Source: Chrysopilus asiliformis (taxonomy: Eukaryota; Arthropoda; Insecta; Diptera; Rhagionidae). From it: a stretch of 64,000 nt of DNA. The stretch is from assembly GCA_964034945.1 (NCBI GenBank), contig OZ035960.1, positions 75,304,585 through 75,368,584 of the forward strand, read 5' to 3'. Below the pieces are notes generated by a model that was not told the DNA's origin, ran no database searches, and was given only the letters and a program-made list of their open reading frames with translations. This document shows, one piece after another, positions 1-13,550 of this stretch (position 1 is its first letter; the number at the start of each line of letters is the position of its first letter). A program made the translations under genes and the position numbers.

Positions 1-3000
1 GTCAGTCTGTCAGTCTGTCAGTCTGTCAGTCTGTCAGTCTGTCAGTCTGTCAGTCTGTCAGTCTGTCAGTCTGTCAGTCTGTCAGTCTGTCAGTCTGTCA
101 GTCTGTCAGTCTGTCAGTCTGTCAGTCTGTCAGTCTGTCAGTCTGTCAGTCTGTCAGTCTGTCAGTCTGTCAGTCTGTCAGTCTGTCAGTCTGTCAGTCT
201 GTCAGTCTGTCAGTCTGTCAGTCTGTCAGTCTGTCAGTCTGTCAGTCTGTCAGTCTGTCAGTCTGTCAGTCTGTCAGTCTGTCAGTCTGTCAGTCTGTCA
301 GTCTGTCAGTCTGTCAGTCTGTCAGTCTGTCAGTCTGTCAGTCTGTCAGTCTGTCAGTCTGTCAGTCTGTCAGTCTGTCAGTCTGTCAGTCTGTCAGTCT
401 GTCAGTCTGTCAGTCTGTCAGTCTGTCAGTCTGTCAGTCTGTCAGTCTGTCAGTCTGTCAGTCTGTCAGTCTGTCAGTCTGTCAGTCTGTCAGTCTGTCA
501 GTCTGTCAGTCTGTCAGTCTGTCAGTCTGTCAGTCTGTCAGTCTGTCAGTCTGTCAGTCTGTCAGTCTGTCAGTCTGTCAGTCTGTCAGTCTGTCAGTCT
601 GTCAGTCTGTCAGTCTGTCAGTCTGTCAGTCTGTCAGTCTGTCAGTCTGTCAGTCTGTCAGTCTGTCAGTCTGTCAGTCTGTCAGTCTGTCAGTCTGTCA
701 GTCTGTCAGTCTGTCAGTCTGTCAGTCTGTCAGTCTGTCAGTCTGTCAGTCTGTCAGTCTGTCAGTCTGTCAGTCTGTCAGTCTGTCAGTCTGTCAGTCT
801 GTCAGTCTGTCAGTCTGTCAGTCTGTCAGTCTGTCAGTCTGTCAGTCTGTCAGTCTGTCAGTCTGTCAGTCTGTCAGTCTGTCAGTCTGTCAGTCTGTCA
901 GTCTGTCAGTCTGTCAGTCTGTCAGTCTGTCAGTCTGTCAGTCTGTCAGTCTGTCAGTCTGTCAGTCTGTCAGTCTGTCAGTCTGTCAGTCTGTCAGTCT
1001 GTCAGTCTGTCAGTCTGTCAGTCTGTCAGTCTGTCAGTCTGTCAGTCTGTCAGTCTGTCAGTCTGTCAGTCTGTCAGTCTGTCAGTCTGTCAGTCTGTCA
1101 GTCTGTCAGTCTGTCAGTCTGTCAGTCTGTCAGTCTGTCAGTCTGTCAGTCTGTCAGTCTGTCAGTCTGTCAGTCTGTCAGTCTGTCAGTCTGTCAGTCT
1201 GTCAGTCTGTCAGTCTGTCAGTCTGTCAGTCTGTCAGTCTGTCAGTCTGTCAGTCTGTCAGTCTGTCAGTCTGTCAGTCTGTCAGTCTGTCAGTCTGTCA
1301 GTCTGTCAGTCTGTCAGTCTGTCAGTCTGTCAGTCTGTCAGTCTGTCAGTCTGTCAGTCTGTCAGTCTGTCAGTCTGTCAGTCTGTCAGTCTGTCAGTCT
1401 GTCAGTCTGTCAGTCTGTCAGTCTGTCAGTCTGTCAGTCTGTCAGTCTGTCAGTCTGTCAGTCTGTCAGTCTGTCAGTCTGTCAGTCTGTCAGTCTGTCA
1501 GTCTGTCAGTCTGTCAGTCTGTCAGTCTGTCAGTCTGTCAGTCTGTCAGTCTGTCAGTCTGTCAGTCTGTCAGTCTGTCAGTCTGTCAGTCTGTCAGTCT
1601 GTCAGTCTGTCAGTCTGTCAGTCTGTCAGTCTGTCAGTCTGTCAGTCTGTCAGTCTGTCAGTCTGTCAGTCTGTCAGTCTGTCAGTCTGTCAGTCTGTCA
1701 GTCTGTCAGTCTGTCAGTCTGTCAGTCTGTCAGTCTGTCAGTCTGTCAGTCTGTCAGTCTGTCAGTCTGTCAGTCTGTCAGTCTGTCAGTCTGTCAGTCT
1801 GTCAGTCTGTCAGTCTGTCAGTCTGTCAGTCTGTCAGTCTGTCAGTCTGTCAGTCTGTCAGTCTGTCAGTCTGTCAGTCTGTCAGTCTGTCAGTCTGTCA
1901 GTCTGTCAGTCTGTCAGTCTGTCAGTCTGTCAGTCTGTCAGTCTGTCAGTCTGTCAGTCTGTCAGTCTGTCAGTCTGTCAGTCTGTCAGTCTGTCAGTCT
2001 GTCAGTCTGTCAGTCTGTCAGTCTGTCAGTCTGTCAGTCTGTCAGTCTGTCAGTCTGTCAGTCTGTCAGTCTGTCAGTCTGTCAGTCTGTCAGTCTGTCA
2101 GTCTGTCAGTCTGTCAGTCTGTCAGTCTGTCAGTCTGTCAGTCTGTCAGTCTGTCAGTCTGTCAGTCTGTCAGTCTGTCAGTCTGTCAGTCTGTCAGTCT
2201 GTCAGTCTGTCAGTCTGTCAGTCTGTCAGTCTGTCAGTCTGTCAGTCTGTCAGTCTGTCAGTCTGTCAGTCTGTCAGTCTGTCAGTCTGTCAGTCTGTCA
2301 GTCTGTCAGTCTGTCAGTCTGTCAGTCTGTCAGTCTGTCAGTCTGTCAGTCTGTCAGTCTGTCAGTCTGTCAGTCTGTCAGTCTGTCAGTCTGTCAGTCT
2401 GTCAGTCTGTCAGTCTGTCAGTCTGTCAGTCTGTCAGTCTGTCAGTCTGTCAGTCTGTCAGTCTGTCAGTCTGTCAGTCTGTCAGTCTGTCAGTCTGTCA
2501 GTCTGTCAGTCTGTCAGTCTGTCAGTCTGTCAGTCTGTCAGTCTGTCAGTCTGTCAGTCTGTCAGTCTGTCAGTCTGTCAGTCTGTCAGTCTGTCAGTCT
2601 GTCAGTCTGTCAGTCTGTCAGTCTGTCAGTCTGTCAGTCTGTCAGTCTGTCAGTCTGTCAGTCTGTCAGTCTGTCAGTCTGTCAGTCTGTCAGTCTGTCA
2701 GTCTGTCAGTCTGTCAGTCTGTCAGTCTGTCAGTCTGTCAGTCTGTCAGTCTGTCAGTCTGTCAGTCTGTCAGTCTGTCAGTCTGTCAGTCTGTCAGTCT
2801 GTCAGTCTGTCAGTCTGTCAGTCTGTCAGTCTGTCAGTCTGTCAGTCTGTCAGTCTGTCAGTCTGTCAGTCTGTCAGTCTGTCAGTCTGTCAGTCTGTCA
2901 GTCTGTCAGTCTGTCAGTCTGTCAGTCTGTCAGTCTGTCAGTCTGTCAGTCTGTCAGTCTGTCAGTCTGTCAGTCTGTCAGTCTGTCAGTCTGTCAGTCT

Positions 3001-6000
3001 GTCAGTCTGTCAGTCTGTCAGTCTGTCAGTCTGTCAGTCTGTCAGTCTGTCAGTCTGTCAGTCTGTCAGTCTGTCAGTCTGTCAGTCTGTCAGTCTGTCA
3101 GTCTGTCAGTCTGTCAGTCTGTCAGTCTGTCAGTCTGTCAGTCTGTCAGTCTGTCAGTCTGTCAGTCTGTCAGTCTGTCAGTCTGTCAGTCTGTCAGTCT
3201 GTCAGTCTGTCAGTCTGTCAGTCTGTCAGTCTGTCAGTCTGTCAGTCTGTCAGTCTGTCAGTCTGTCAGTCTGTCAGTCTGTCAGTCTGTCAGTCTGTCA
3301 GTCTGTCAGTCTGTCAGTCTGTCAGTCTGTCAGTCTGTCAGTCTGTCAGTCTGTCAGTCTGTCAGTCTGTCAGTCTGTCAGTCTGTCAGTCTGTCAGTCT
3401 GTCAGTCTGTCAGTCTGTCAGTCTGTCAGTCTGTCAGTCTGTCAGTCTGTCAGTCTGTCAGTCTGTCAGTCTGTCAGTCTGTCAGTCTGTCAGTCTGTCA
3501 GTCTGTCAGTCTGTCAGTCTGTCAGTCTGTCAGTCTGTCAGTCTGTCAGTCTGTCAGTCTGTCAGTCTGTCAGTCTGTCAGTCTGTCAGTCTGTCAGTCT
3601 GTCAGTCTGTCAGTCTGTCAGTCTGTCAGTCTGTCAGTCTGTCAGTCTGTCAGTCTGTCAGTCTGTCAGTCTGTCAGTCTGTCAGTCTGTCAGTCTGTCA
3701 GTCTGTCAGTCTGTCAGTCTGTCAGTCTGTCAGTCTGTCAGTCTGTCAGTCTGTCAGTCTGTCAGTCTGTCAGTCTGTCAGTCTGTCAGTCTGTCAGTCT
3801 GTCAGTCTGTCAGTCTGTCAGTCTGTCAGTCTGTCAGTCTGTCAGTCTGTCAGTCTGTCAGTCTGTCAGTCTGTCAGTCTGTCAGTCTGTCAGTCTGTCA
3901 GTCTGTCAGTCTGTCAGTCTGTCAGTCTGTCAGTCTGTCAGTCTGTCAGTCTGTCAGTCTGTCAGTCTGTCAGTCTGTCAGTCTGTCAGTCTGTCAGTCT
4001 GTCAGTCTGTCAGTCTGTCAGTCTGTCAGTCTGTCAGTCTGTCAGTCTGTCAGTCTGTCAGTCTGTCAGTCTGTCAGTCTGTCAGTCTGTCAGTCTGTCA
4101 GTCTGTCAGTCTGTCAGTCTGTCAGTCTGTCAGTCTGTCAGTCTGTCAGTCTGTCAGTCTGTCAGTCTGTCAGTCTGTCAGTCTGTCAGTCTGTCAGTCT
4201 GTCAGTCTGTCAGTCTGTCAGTCTGTCAGTCTGTCAGTCTGTCAGTCTGTCAGTCTGTCAGTCTGTCAGTCTGTCAGTCTGTCAGTCTGTCAGTCTGTCA
4301 GTCTGTCAGTCTGTCAGTCTGTCAGTCTGTCAGTCTGTCAGTCTGTCAGTCTGTCAGTCTGTCAGTCTGTCAGTCTGTCAGTCTGTCAGTCTGTCAGTCT
4401 GTCAGTCTGTCAGTCTGTCAGTCTGTCAGTCTGTCAGTCTGTCAGTCTGTCAGTCTGTCAGTCTGTCAGTCTGTCAGTCTGTCAGTCTGTCAGTCTGTCA
4501 GTCTGTCAGTCTGTCAGTCTGTCAGTCTGTCAGTCTGTCAGTCTGTCAGTCTGTCAGTCTGTCAGTCTGTCAGTCTGTCAGTCTGTCAGTCTGTCAGTCT
4601 GTCAGTCTGTCAGTCTGTCAGTCTGTCAGTCTGTCAGTCTGTCAGTCTGTCAGTCTGTCAGTCTGTCAGTCTGTCAGTCTGTCAGTCTGTCAGTCTGTCA
4701 GTCTGTCAGTCTGTCAGTCTGTCAGTCTGTCAGTCTGTCAGTCTGTCAGTCTGTCAGTCTGTCAGTCTGTCAGTCTGTCAGTCTGTCAGTCTGTCAGTCT
4801 GTCAGTCTGTCAGTCTGTCAGTCTGTCAGTCTGTCAGTCTGTCAGTCTGTCAGTCTGTCAGTCTGTCAGTCTGTCAGTCTGTCAGTCTGTCAGTCTGTCA
4901 GTCTGTCAGTCTGTCAGTCTGTCAGTCTGTCAGTCTGTCAGTCTGTCAGTCTGTCAGTCTGTCAGTCTGTCAGTCTGTCAGTCTGTCAGTCTGTCAGTCT
5001 GTCAGTCTGTCAGTCTGTCAGTCTGTCAGTCTGTCAGTCTGTCAGTCTGTCAGTCTGTCAGTCTGTCAGTCTGTCAGTCTGTCAGTCTGTCAGTCTGTCA
5101 GTCTGTCAGTCTGTCAGTCTGTCAGTCTGTCAGTCTGTCAGTCTGTCAGTCTGTCAGTCTGTCAGTCTGTCAGTCTGTCAGTCTGTCAGTCTGTCAGTCT
5201 GTCAGTCTGTCAGTCTGTCAGTCTGTCAGTCTGTCAGTCTGTCAGTCTGTCAGTCTGTCAGTCTGTCAGTCTGTCAGTCTGTCAGTCTGTCAGTCTGTCA
5301 GTCTGTCAGTCTGTCAGTCTGTCAGTCTGTCAGTCTGTCAGTCTGTCAGTCTGTCAGTCTGTCAGTCTGTCAGTCTGTCAGTCTGTCAGTCTGTCAGTCT
5401 GTCAGTCTGTCAGTCTGTCAGTCTGTCAGTCTGTCAGTCTGTCAGTCTGTCAGTCTGTCAGTCTGTCAGTCTGTCAGTCTGTCAGTCTGTCAGTCTGTCA
5501 GTCTGTCAGTCTGTCAGTCTGTCAGTCTGTCAGTCTGTCAGTCTGTCAGTCTGTCAGTCTGTCAGTCTGTCAGTCTGTCAGTCTGTCAGTCTGTCAGTCT
5601 GTCAGTCTGTCAGTCTGTCAGTCTGTCAGTCTGTCAGTCTGTCAGTCTGTCAGTCTGTCAGTCTGTCAGTCTGTCAGTCTGTCAGTCTGTCAGTCTGTCA
5701 GTCTGTCAGTCTGTCAGTCTGTCAGTCTGTCAGTCTGTCAGTCTGTCAGTCTGTCAGTCTGTCAGTCTGTCAGTCTGTCAGTCTGTCAGTCTGTCAGTCT
5801 GTCAGTCTGTCAGTCTGTCAGTCTGTCAGTCTGTCAGTCTGTCAGTCTGTCAGTCTGTCAGTCTGTCAGTCTGTCAGTCTGTCAGTCTGTCAGTCTGTCA
5901 GTCTGTCAGTCTGTCAGTCTGTCAGTCTGTCAGTCTGTCAGTCTGTCAGTCTGTCAGTCTGTCAGTCTGTCAGTCTGTCAGTCTGTCAGTCTGTCAGTCT

Positions 6001-9000
6001 GTCAGTCTGTCAGTCTGTCAGTCTGTCAGTCTGTCAGTCTGTCAGTCTGTCAGTCTGTCAGTCTGTCAGTCTGTCAGTCTGTCAGTCTGTCAGTCTGTCA
6101 GTCTGTCAGTCTGTCAGTCTGTCAGTCTGTCAGTCTGTCAGTCTGTCAGTCTGTCAGTCTGTCAGTCTGTCAGTCTGTCAGTCTGTCAGTCTGTCAGTCT
6201 GTCAGTCTGTCAGTCTGTCAGTCTGTCAGTCTGTCAGTCTGTCAGTCTGTCAGTCTGTCAGTCTGTCAGTCTGTCAGTCTGTCAGTCTGTCAGTCTGTCA
6301 GTCTGTCAGTCTGTCAGTCTGTCAGTCTGTCAGTCTGTCAGTCTGTCAGTCTGTCAGTCTGTCAGTCTGTCAGTCTGTCAGTCTGTCAGTCTGTCAGTCT
6401 GTCAGTCTGTCAGTCTGTCAGTCTGTCAGTCTGTCAGTCTGTCAGTCTGTCAGTCTGTCAGTCTGTCAGTCTGTCAGTCTGTCAGTCTGTCAGTCTGTCA
6501 GTCTGTCAGTCTGTCAGTCTGTCAGTCTGTCAGTCTGTCAGTCTGTCAGTCTGTCAGTCTGTCAGTCTGTCAGTCTGTCAGTCTGTCAGTCTGTCAGTCT
6601 GTCAGTCTGTCAGTCTGTCAGTCTGTCAGTCTGTCAGTCTGTCAGTCTGTCAGTCTGTCAGTCTGTCAGTCTGTCAGTCTGTCAGTCTGTCAGTCTGTCA
6701 GTCTGTCAGTCTGTCAGTCTGTCAGTCTGTCAGTCTGTCAGTCTGTCAGTCTGTCAGTCTGTCAGTCTGTCAGTCTGTCAGTCTGTCAGTCTGTCAGTCT
6801 GTCAGTCTGTCAGTCTGTCAGTCTGTCAGTCTGTCAGTCTGTCAGTCTGTCAGTCTGTCAGTCTGTCAGTCTGTCAGTCTGTCAGTCTGTCAGTCTGTCA
6901 GTCTGTCAGTCTGTCAGTCTGTCAGTCTGTCAGTCTGTCAGTCTGTCAGTCTGTCAGTCTGTCAGTCTGTCAGTCTGTCAGTCTGTCAGTCTGTCAGTCT
7001 GTCAGTCTGTCAGTCTGTCAGTCTGTCAGTCTGTCAGTCTGTCAGTCTGTCAGTCTGTCAGTCTGTCAGTCTGTCAGTCTGTCAGTCTGTCAGTCTGTCA
7101 GTCTGTCAGTCTGTCAGTCTGTCAGTCTGTCAGTCTGTCAGTCTGTCAGTCTGTCAGTCTGTCAGTCTGTCAGTCTGTCAGTCTGTCAGTCTGTCAGTCT
7201 GTCAGTCTGTCAGTCTGTCAGTCTGTCAGTCTGTCAGTCTGTCAGTCTGTCAGTCTGTCAGTCTGTCAGTCTGTCAGTCTGTCAGTCTGTCAGTCTGTCA
7301 GTCTGTCAGTCTGTCAGTCTGTCAGTCTGTCAGTCTGTCAGTCTGTCAGTCTGTCAGTCTGTCAGTCTGTCAGTCTGTCAGTCTGTCAGTCTGTCAGTCT
7401 GTCAGTCTGTCAGTCTGTCAGTCTGTCAGTCTGTCAGTCTGTCAGTCTGTCAGTCTGTCAGTCTGTCAGTCTGTCAGTCTGTCAGTCTGTCAGTCTGTCA
7501 GTCTGTCAGTCTGTCAGTCTGTCAGTCTGTCAGTCTGTCAGTCTGTCAGTCTGTCAGTCTGTCAGTCTGTCAGTCTGTCAGTCTGTCAGTCTGTCAGTCT
7601 GTCAGTCTGTCAGTCTGTCAGTCTGTCAGTCTGTCAGTCTGTCAGTCTGTCAGTCTGTCAGTCTGTCAGTCTGTCAGTCTGTCAGTCTGTCAGTCTGTCA
7701 GTCTGTCAGTCTGTCAGTCTGTCAGTCTGTCAGTCTGTCAGTCTGTCAGTCTGTCAGTCTGTCAGTCTGTCAGTCTGTCAGTCTGTCAGTCTGTCAGTCT
7801 GTCAGTCTGTCAGTCTGTCAGTCTGTCAGTCTGTCAGTCTGTCAGTCTGTCAGTCTGTCAGTCTGTCAGTCTGTCAGTCTGTCAGTCTGTCAGTCTGTCA
7901 GTCTGTCAGTCTGTCAGTCTGTCAGTCTGTCAGTCTGTCAGTCTGTCAGTCTGTCAGTCTGTCAGTCTGTCAGTCTGTCAGTCTGTCAGTCTGTCAGTCT
8001 GTCAGTCTGTCAGTCTGTCAGTCTGTCAGTCTGTCAGTCTGTCAGTCTGTCAGTCTGTCAGTCTGTCAGTCTGTCAGTCTGTCAGTCTGTCAGTCTGTCA
8101 GTCTGTCAGTCTGTCAGTCTGTCAGTCTGTCAGTCTGTCAGTCTGTCAGTCTGTCAGTCTGTCAGTCTGTCAGTCTGTCAGTCTGTCAGTCTGTCAGTCT
8201 GTCAGTCTGTCAGTCTGTCAGTCTGTCAGTCTGTCAGTCTGTCAGTCTGTCAGTCTGTCAGTCTGTCAGTCTGTCAGTCTGTCAGTCTGTCAGTCTGTCA
8301 GTCTGTCAGTCTGTCAGTCTGTCAGTCTGTCAGTCTGTCAGTCTGTCAGTCTGTCAGTCTGTCAGTCTGTCAGTCTGTCAGTCTGTCAGTCTGTCAGTCT
8401 GTCAGTCTGTCAGTCTGTCAGTCTGTCAGTCTGTCAGTCTGTCAGTCTGTCAGTCTGTCAGTCTGTCAGTCTGTCAGTCTGTCAGTCTGTCAGTCTGTCA
8501 GTCTGTCAGTCTGTCAGTCTGTCAGTCTGTCAGTCTGTCAGTCTGTCAGTCTGTCAGTCTGTCAGTCTGTCAGTCTGTCAGTCTGTCAGTCTGTCAGTCT
8601 GTCAGTCTGTCAGTCTGTCAGTCTGTCAGTCTGTCAGTCTGTCAGTCTGTCAGTCTGTCAGTCTGTCAGTCTGTCAGTCTGTCAGTCTGTCAGTCTGTCA
8701 GTCTGTCAGTCTGTCAGTCTGTCAGTCTGTCAGTCTGTCAGTCTGTCAGTCTGTCAGTCTGTCAGTCTGTCAGTCTGTCAGTCTGTCAGTCTGTCAGTCT
8801 GTCAGTCTGTCAGTCTGTCAGTCTGTCAGTCTGTCAGTCTGTCAGTCTGTCAGTCTGTCAGTCTGTCAGTCTGTCAGTCTGTCAGTCTGTCAGTCTGTCA
8901 GTCTGTCAGTCTGTCAGTCTGTCAGTCTGTCAGTCTGTCAGTCTGTCAGTCTGTCAGTCTGTCAGTCTGTCAGTCTGTCAGTCTGTCAGTCTGTCAGTCT

Positions 9001-12000
9001 GTCAGTCTGTCAGTCTGTCAGTCTGTCAGTCTGTCAGTCTGTCAGTCTGTCAGTCTGTCAGTCTGTCAGTCTGTCAGTCTGTCAGTCTGTCAGTCTGTCA
9101 GTCTGTCAGTCTGTCAGTCTGTCAGTCTGTCAGTCTGTCAGTCTGTCAGTCTGTCAGTCTGTCAGTCTGTCAGTCTGTCAGTCTGTCAGTCTGTCAGTCT
9201 GTCAGTCTGTCAGTCTGTCAGTCTGTCAGTCTGTCAGTCTGTCAGTCTGTCAGTCTGTCAGTCTGTCAGTCTGTCAGTCTGTCAGTCTGTCAGTCTGTCA
9301 GTCTGTCAGTCTGTCAGTCTGTCAGTCTGTCAGTCTGTCAGTCTGTCAGTCTGTCAGTCTGTCAGTCTGTCAGTCTGTCAGTCTGTCAGTCTGTCAGTCT
9401 GTCAGTCTGTCAGTCTGTCAGTCTGTCAGTCTGTCAGTCTGTCAGTCTGTCAGTCTGTCAGTCTGTCAGTCTGTCAGTCTGTCAGTCTGTCAGTCTGTCA
9501 GTCTGTCAGTCTGTCAGTCTGTCAGTCTGTCAGTCTGTCAGTCTAGTCTGTCAGTCTGTCAGTCTGTCAGTCTGTCAGTCTGTCAGTCTGTCAGTCTGTC
9601 AGTCTGTCAGTCTGTCAGTCTGTCAGTCTGTCAGTCTGTCAGTCTGTCAGTCTGTCAGTCTGTCAGTCTGTCAGTCTGTCAGTCTGTCAGTCTGTCAGTC
9701 TGTCAGTCTGTCAGTCTGTCAGTCTGTCAGTCTGTCAGTCTGTCAGTCTGTCAGTCTGTCAGTCTGTCAGTCTGTCAGTCTGTCAGTCTGTCAGTCTGTC
9801 AGTCTGTCAGTCTGTCAGTCTGTCAGTCTGTCAGTCTGTCAGTCTGTCAGTCTGTCAGTCTGTCAGTCTGTCAGTCTGTCAGTCTGTCAGTCTGTCAGTC
9901 TGTCAGTCTGTCAGTCTGTCAGTCTGTCAGTCTGTCAGTCTGTCAGTCTGTCAGTCTGTCAGTCTGTCAGTCTGTCAGTCTGTCAGTCTGTCAGTCTGTC
10001 AGTCTGTCAGTCTGTCAGTCTGTCAGTCTGTCAGTCTGTCAGTCTGTCAGTCTGTCAGTCTGTCAGTCTGTCAGTCTGTCAGTCTGTCAGTCTGTCAGTC
10101 TGTCAGTCTGTCAGTCTGTCAGTCTGTCAGTCTGTCAGTCTGTCAGTCTGTCAGTCTGTCAGTCTGTCAGTCTGTCAGTCTGTCAGTCTGTCAGTCTGTC
10201 AGTCTGTCAGTCTGTCAGTCTGTCAGTCTGTCAGTCTGTCAGTCTGTCAGTCTGTCAGTCTGTCAGTCTGTCAGTCTGTCAGTCTGTCAGTCTGTCAGTC
10301 TGTCAGTCTGTCAGTCTGTCAGTCTGTCAGTCTGTCAGTCTGTCAGTCTGTCAGTCTGTCAGTCTGTCAGTCTGTCAGTCTGTCAGTCTGTCAGTCTGTC
10401 AGTCTGTCAGTCTGTCAGTCTGTCAGTCTGTCAGTCTGTCAGTCTGTCTCTGTCAGTCTCTGTCAGTCTCTGTCAGTCTCTGTCAGTCTCTGTCAGTCTC
10501 TGTCAGTCTCTGTCAGTCTCTGTCAGTCTCTGTCAGTCTCTGTCAGTCTCTGTCAGTCTCTGTCAGTCTCTGTCAGTCTCTGTCAGTCTCTGTCAGTCTC
10601 TGTCAGTCTCTGTCAGTCTCTGTCAGTCTCTGTCAGTCTCTGTCAGTCTCTGTCAGTCTCTGTCAGTCTCTGTCAGTCTCTGTCAGTCTCTGTCAGTCTC
10701 TGTCAGTCTCTGTCAGTCTCTGTCAGTCTCTGTCAGTCTCTGTCAGTCTCTGTCAGTCTCTGTCAGTCTCTGTCAGTCTCTGTCAGTCTCTGTCAGTCTC
10801 TGTCAGTCTCTGTCAGTCTCTGTCAGTCTCTGTCAGTCTCTGTCAGTCTCTGTCAGTCTCTGTCAGTCTCTGTCAGTCTCTGTCAGTCTCTGTCAGTCTC
10901 TGTCAGTCTCTGTCAGTCTCTGTCAGTCTCTGTCAGTCTCTGTCAGTCTCTGTCAGTCTCTGTCAGTCTCTGTCAGTCTCTGTCAGTCTCTGTCAGTCTC
11001 TGTCAGTCTCTGTCAGTCTCTGTCAGTCTCTGTCAGTCTCTGTCAGTCTCTGTCAGTCTCTGTCAGTCTCTGTCAGTCTCTGTCAGTCTCTGTCAGTCTC
11101 TGTCAGTCTCTGTCAGTCTCTGTCAGTCTCTGTCAGTCTCTGTCAGTCTCTGTCAGTCTCTGTCAGTCTCTGTCAGTCTCTGTCAGTCTCTGTCAGTCTC
11201 TGTCAGTCTCTGTCAGTCTCTGTCAGTCTCTGTCAGTCTCTGTCAGTCAGTCTGTCAGTCTGTCAGTCTGTCAGTCTGTCAGTCTGTCAGTCTGTCAGTC
11301 TGTCAGTCTGTCAGTCTGTCAGTCTGTCAGTCTGTCAGTCTGTCAGTCTGTCAGTCTGTCAGTCTGTCAGTCTGTCAGTCTGTCAGTCTGTCAGTCTGTC
11401 AGTCTGTCAGTCTGTCAGTCTGTCAGTCTGTCAGTCTGTCAGTCTGTCAGTCTGTCAGTCTGTCAGTCTGTCAGTCTGTCAGTCTGTCAGTCTGTCAGTC
11501 TGTCAGTCTGTCAGTCTGTCAGTCTGTCAGTCTGTCAGTCTGTCAGTCTGTCAGTCTGTCAGTCTGTCAGTCTGTCATCTGTCAGTCTGTCAGTCTGTCA
11601 GTCTGTCAGTCTGTCAGTCTGTCAGTCTGTCAGTCTGTCAGTCTGTCAGTCTGTCAGTCTGTCAGTCTGTCAGTCTGTCAGTCTGTCAGTCTGTCAGTCT
11701 GTCAGTCTGTCAGTCTGTCAGTCTGTCAGTCTGTCAGTCTGTCAGTCTGTCAGTCTGTCAGTCTGTCAGTCTGTCAGTCTGTCAGTCTGTCAGTCTGTCA
11801 GTCTGTCAGTCTGTCAGTCTGTCAGTCTGTCAGTCTGTCAGTCTGTCAGTCTGTCAGTCTGTCAGTCTGTCAGTCTGTCAGTCTGTCAGTCTGTCAGTCT
11901 GTCAGTCTGTCAGTCTGTCAGTCTGTCAGTCTGTCAGTCTGTCAGTCTGTCAGTCTGTCAGTCTGTCAGTCTGTCAGTCTGTCAGTCTGTCAGTCTGTCA

Positions 12001-13550
12001 GTCTGTCAGTCTGTCAGTCTGTCAGTCTGTCAGTCTGTCAGTCTGTCAGTCTGTCAGTCTGTCAGTCTGTCAGTCTGTCAGTCTGTCAGTCTGTCAGTCT
12101 GTCAGTCTGTCAGTCTGTCAGTCTGTCAGTCTGTCAGTCTGTCAGTCTGTCAGTCTGTCAGTCTGTCAGTCTGTCAGTCTGTCAGTCTGTCAGTCTGTCA
12201 GTCTGTCAGTCTGTCAGTCTGTCAGTCTGTCAGTCTGTCAGTCTGTCAGTCTGTCAGTCTGTCAGTCTGTCAGTCTGTCAGTCTGTCAGTCTGTCAGTCT
12301 GTCAGTCTGTCAGTCTGTCAGTCTGTCTGTCAGTCTGTCAGTCTGTCAGTCTGTCAGTCTGTCAGTCTGTCAGTCTGTCAGTCTGTCAGTCTGTCAGTCT
12401 GTCAGTCTGTCAGTCTGTCAGTCTGTCAGTCTGTCAGTCTGTCAGTCTGTCAGTCTGTCAGTCTGTCAGTCTGTCAGTCTGTCAGTCTGTCAGTCTGTCA
12501 GTCTGTCAGTCTGTCAGTCTGTCAGTCTGTCAGTCTGTCAGTCTGTCAGTCTGTCAGTCTGTCAGTCTGTCAGTCTGTCAGTCTGTCAGTCTGTCAGTCT
12601 GTCAGTCTGTCAGTCTGTCAGTCTGTCAGTCTGTCAGTCTGTCAGTCTGTCAGTCTGTCAGTCTGTCAGTCTGTCAGTCTGTCAGTCTGTCAGTCTGTCA
12701 GTCTGTCAGTCTGTCAGTCTGTCAGTCTGTCAGTCTGTCAGTCTGTCAGTCTGTCAGTCTGTCAGTCTGTCAGTCTGTCAGTCTGTCAGTCTGTCAGTCT
12801 GTCAGTCTGTCAGTCTGTCAGTCTGTCAGTCTGTCAGTCTGTCAGTCTGTCAGTCTGTCAGTCTGTCAGTCTGTCAGTCTGTCAGTCTGTCAGTCTGTCA
12901 GTCTGTCAGTCTGTCAGTCTGTCAGTCTGTCAGTCTGTCAGTCTGTCAGTCTGTCAGTCTGTCAGTCTGTCAGTCTGTCAGTCTGTCAGTCTGTCAGTCT
13001 GTCAGTCTGTCAGTCTGTCAGTCTGTCAGTCTGTCAGTCTGTCAGTCTGTCAGTCTGTCAGTCTGTCAGTCTGTCAGGTCTGTCAGTCTGTCAGTCTGTC
13101 AGTCTGTCAGTCTGTCAGTCTGTCAGTCTGTCAGTCTGTCAGTCTGTCAGTCTGTCAGTCTGTCAGTCTGTCAGTCTGTCAGTCTGTCAGTCTGTCAGTC
13201 TGTCAGTCTGTCAGTCTGTCAGTCTGTCAGTCTGTCAGTCTGTCAGTCTGTCAGTCTGTCAGTCTGTCAGTCTGTCAGTCTGTCAGTCTGTCAGTCTGTC
13301 AGTCTGTCAGTCTGTCAGTCTGTCAGTCTGTCAGTCTGTCAGTCTGTCAGTCTGTCAGTCTGTCAGTCTGTCAGTCTGTCAGTCTGTCAGTCTGTCAGTC
13401 TGTCAGTCTGTCAGTCTGTCAGTCTGTCAGTCTGTCAGTCTGTCAGTCTGTCAGTCTGTCAGTCTGTCAGTCTGTCAGTCTGTCAGTCTGTCAGTCTGTC
13501 AGTCTGTCAGTCTGTCAGTCTGTCAGTCTGTCAGTCTGTCTGTCAGTCTG
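1..13550 (+). repeat. Octanucleotide satellite array A, (GTCTGTCA)n
   Basis: This is an almost perfect tandem array of the 8-bp unit GTCTGTCA, about 1,690 units, running off the left edge of the window. Departures from the unit are few: a 3-nt loss near 9544, a block of 10-bp units at 10447-11246, a 1-nt loss near 11577, a skipped 4-mer near 12325, an extra G near 13077 and a doubled GTCT just before the right edge. The 8-bp period has no stop in any plus frame, which produces thousands of codons of apparent open frame (period of eight residues, SVSLSVCQ). Every minus frame is closed by TGA, so coding is not indicated. The right edge joins directly to the transposon-like tail beginning TGTACAAGATTT. 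Confidence 0.98.
10447..11246 (+). repeat. Variant block of eighty 10-bp units inside array A
   Basis: Within the 8-bp array lies an 800-bp block made of exactly eighty copies of TCTCTGTCAG, which is the 8-bp unit with an extra TC. Both borders are sharp and no 8-bp units are mixed in. This is what unequal exchange or replication slippage starting from a single mutated unit would give. The same TCTCTGTCAG variant appears as isolated units near 15245 and 15278 in the second array. Confidence 0.95.

Noticed and set aside
1..13550. CRISPR-like periodicity
   Set aside because: The repeats are contiguous 8-bp units with no spacers, and the DNA is eukaryotic.
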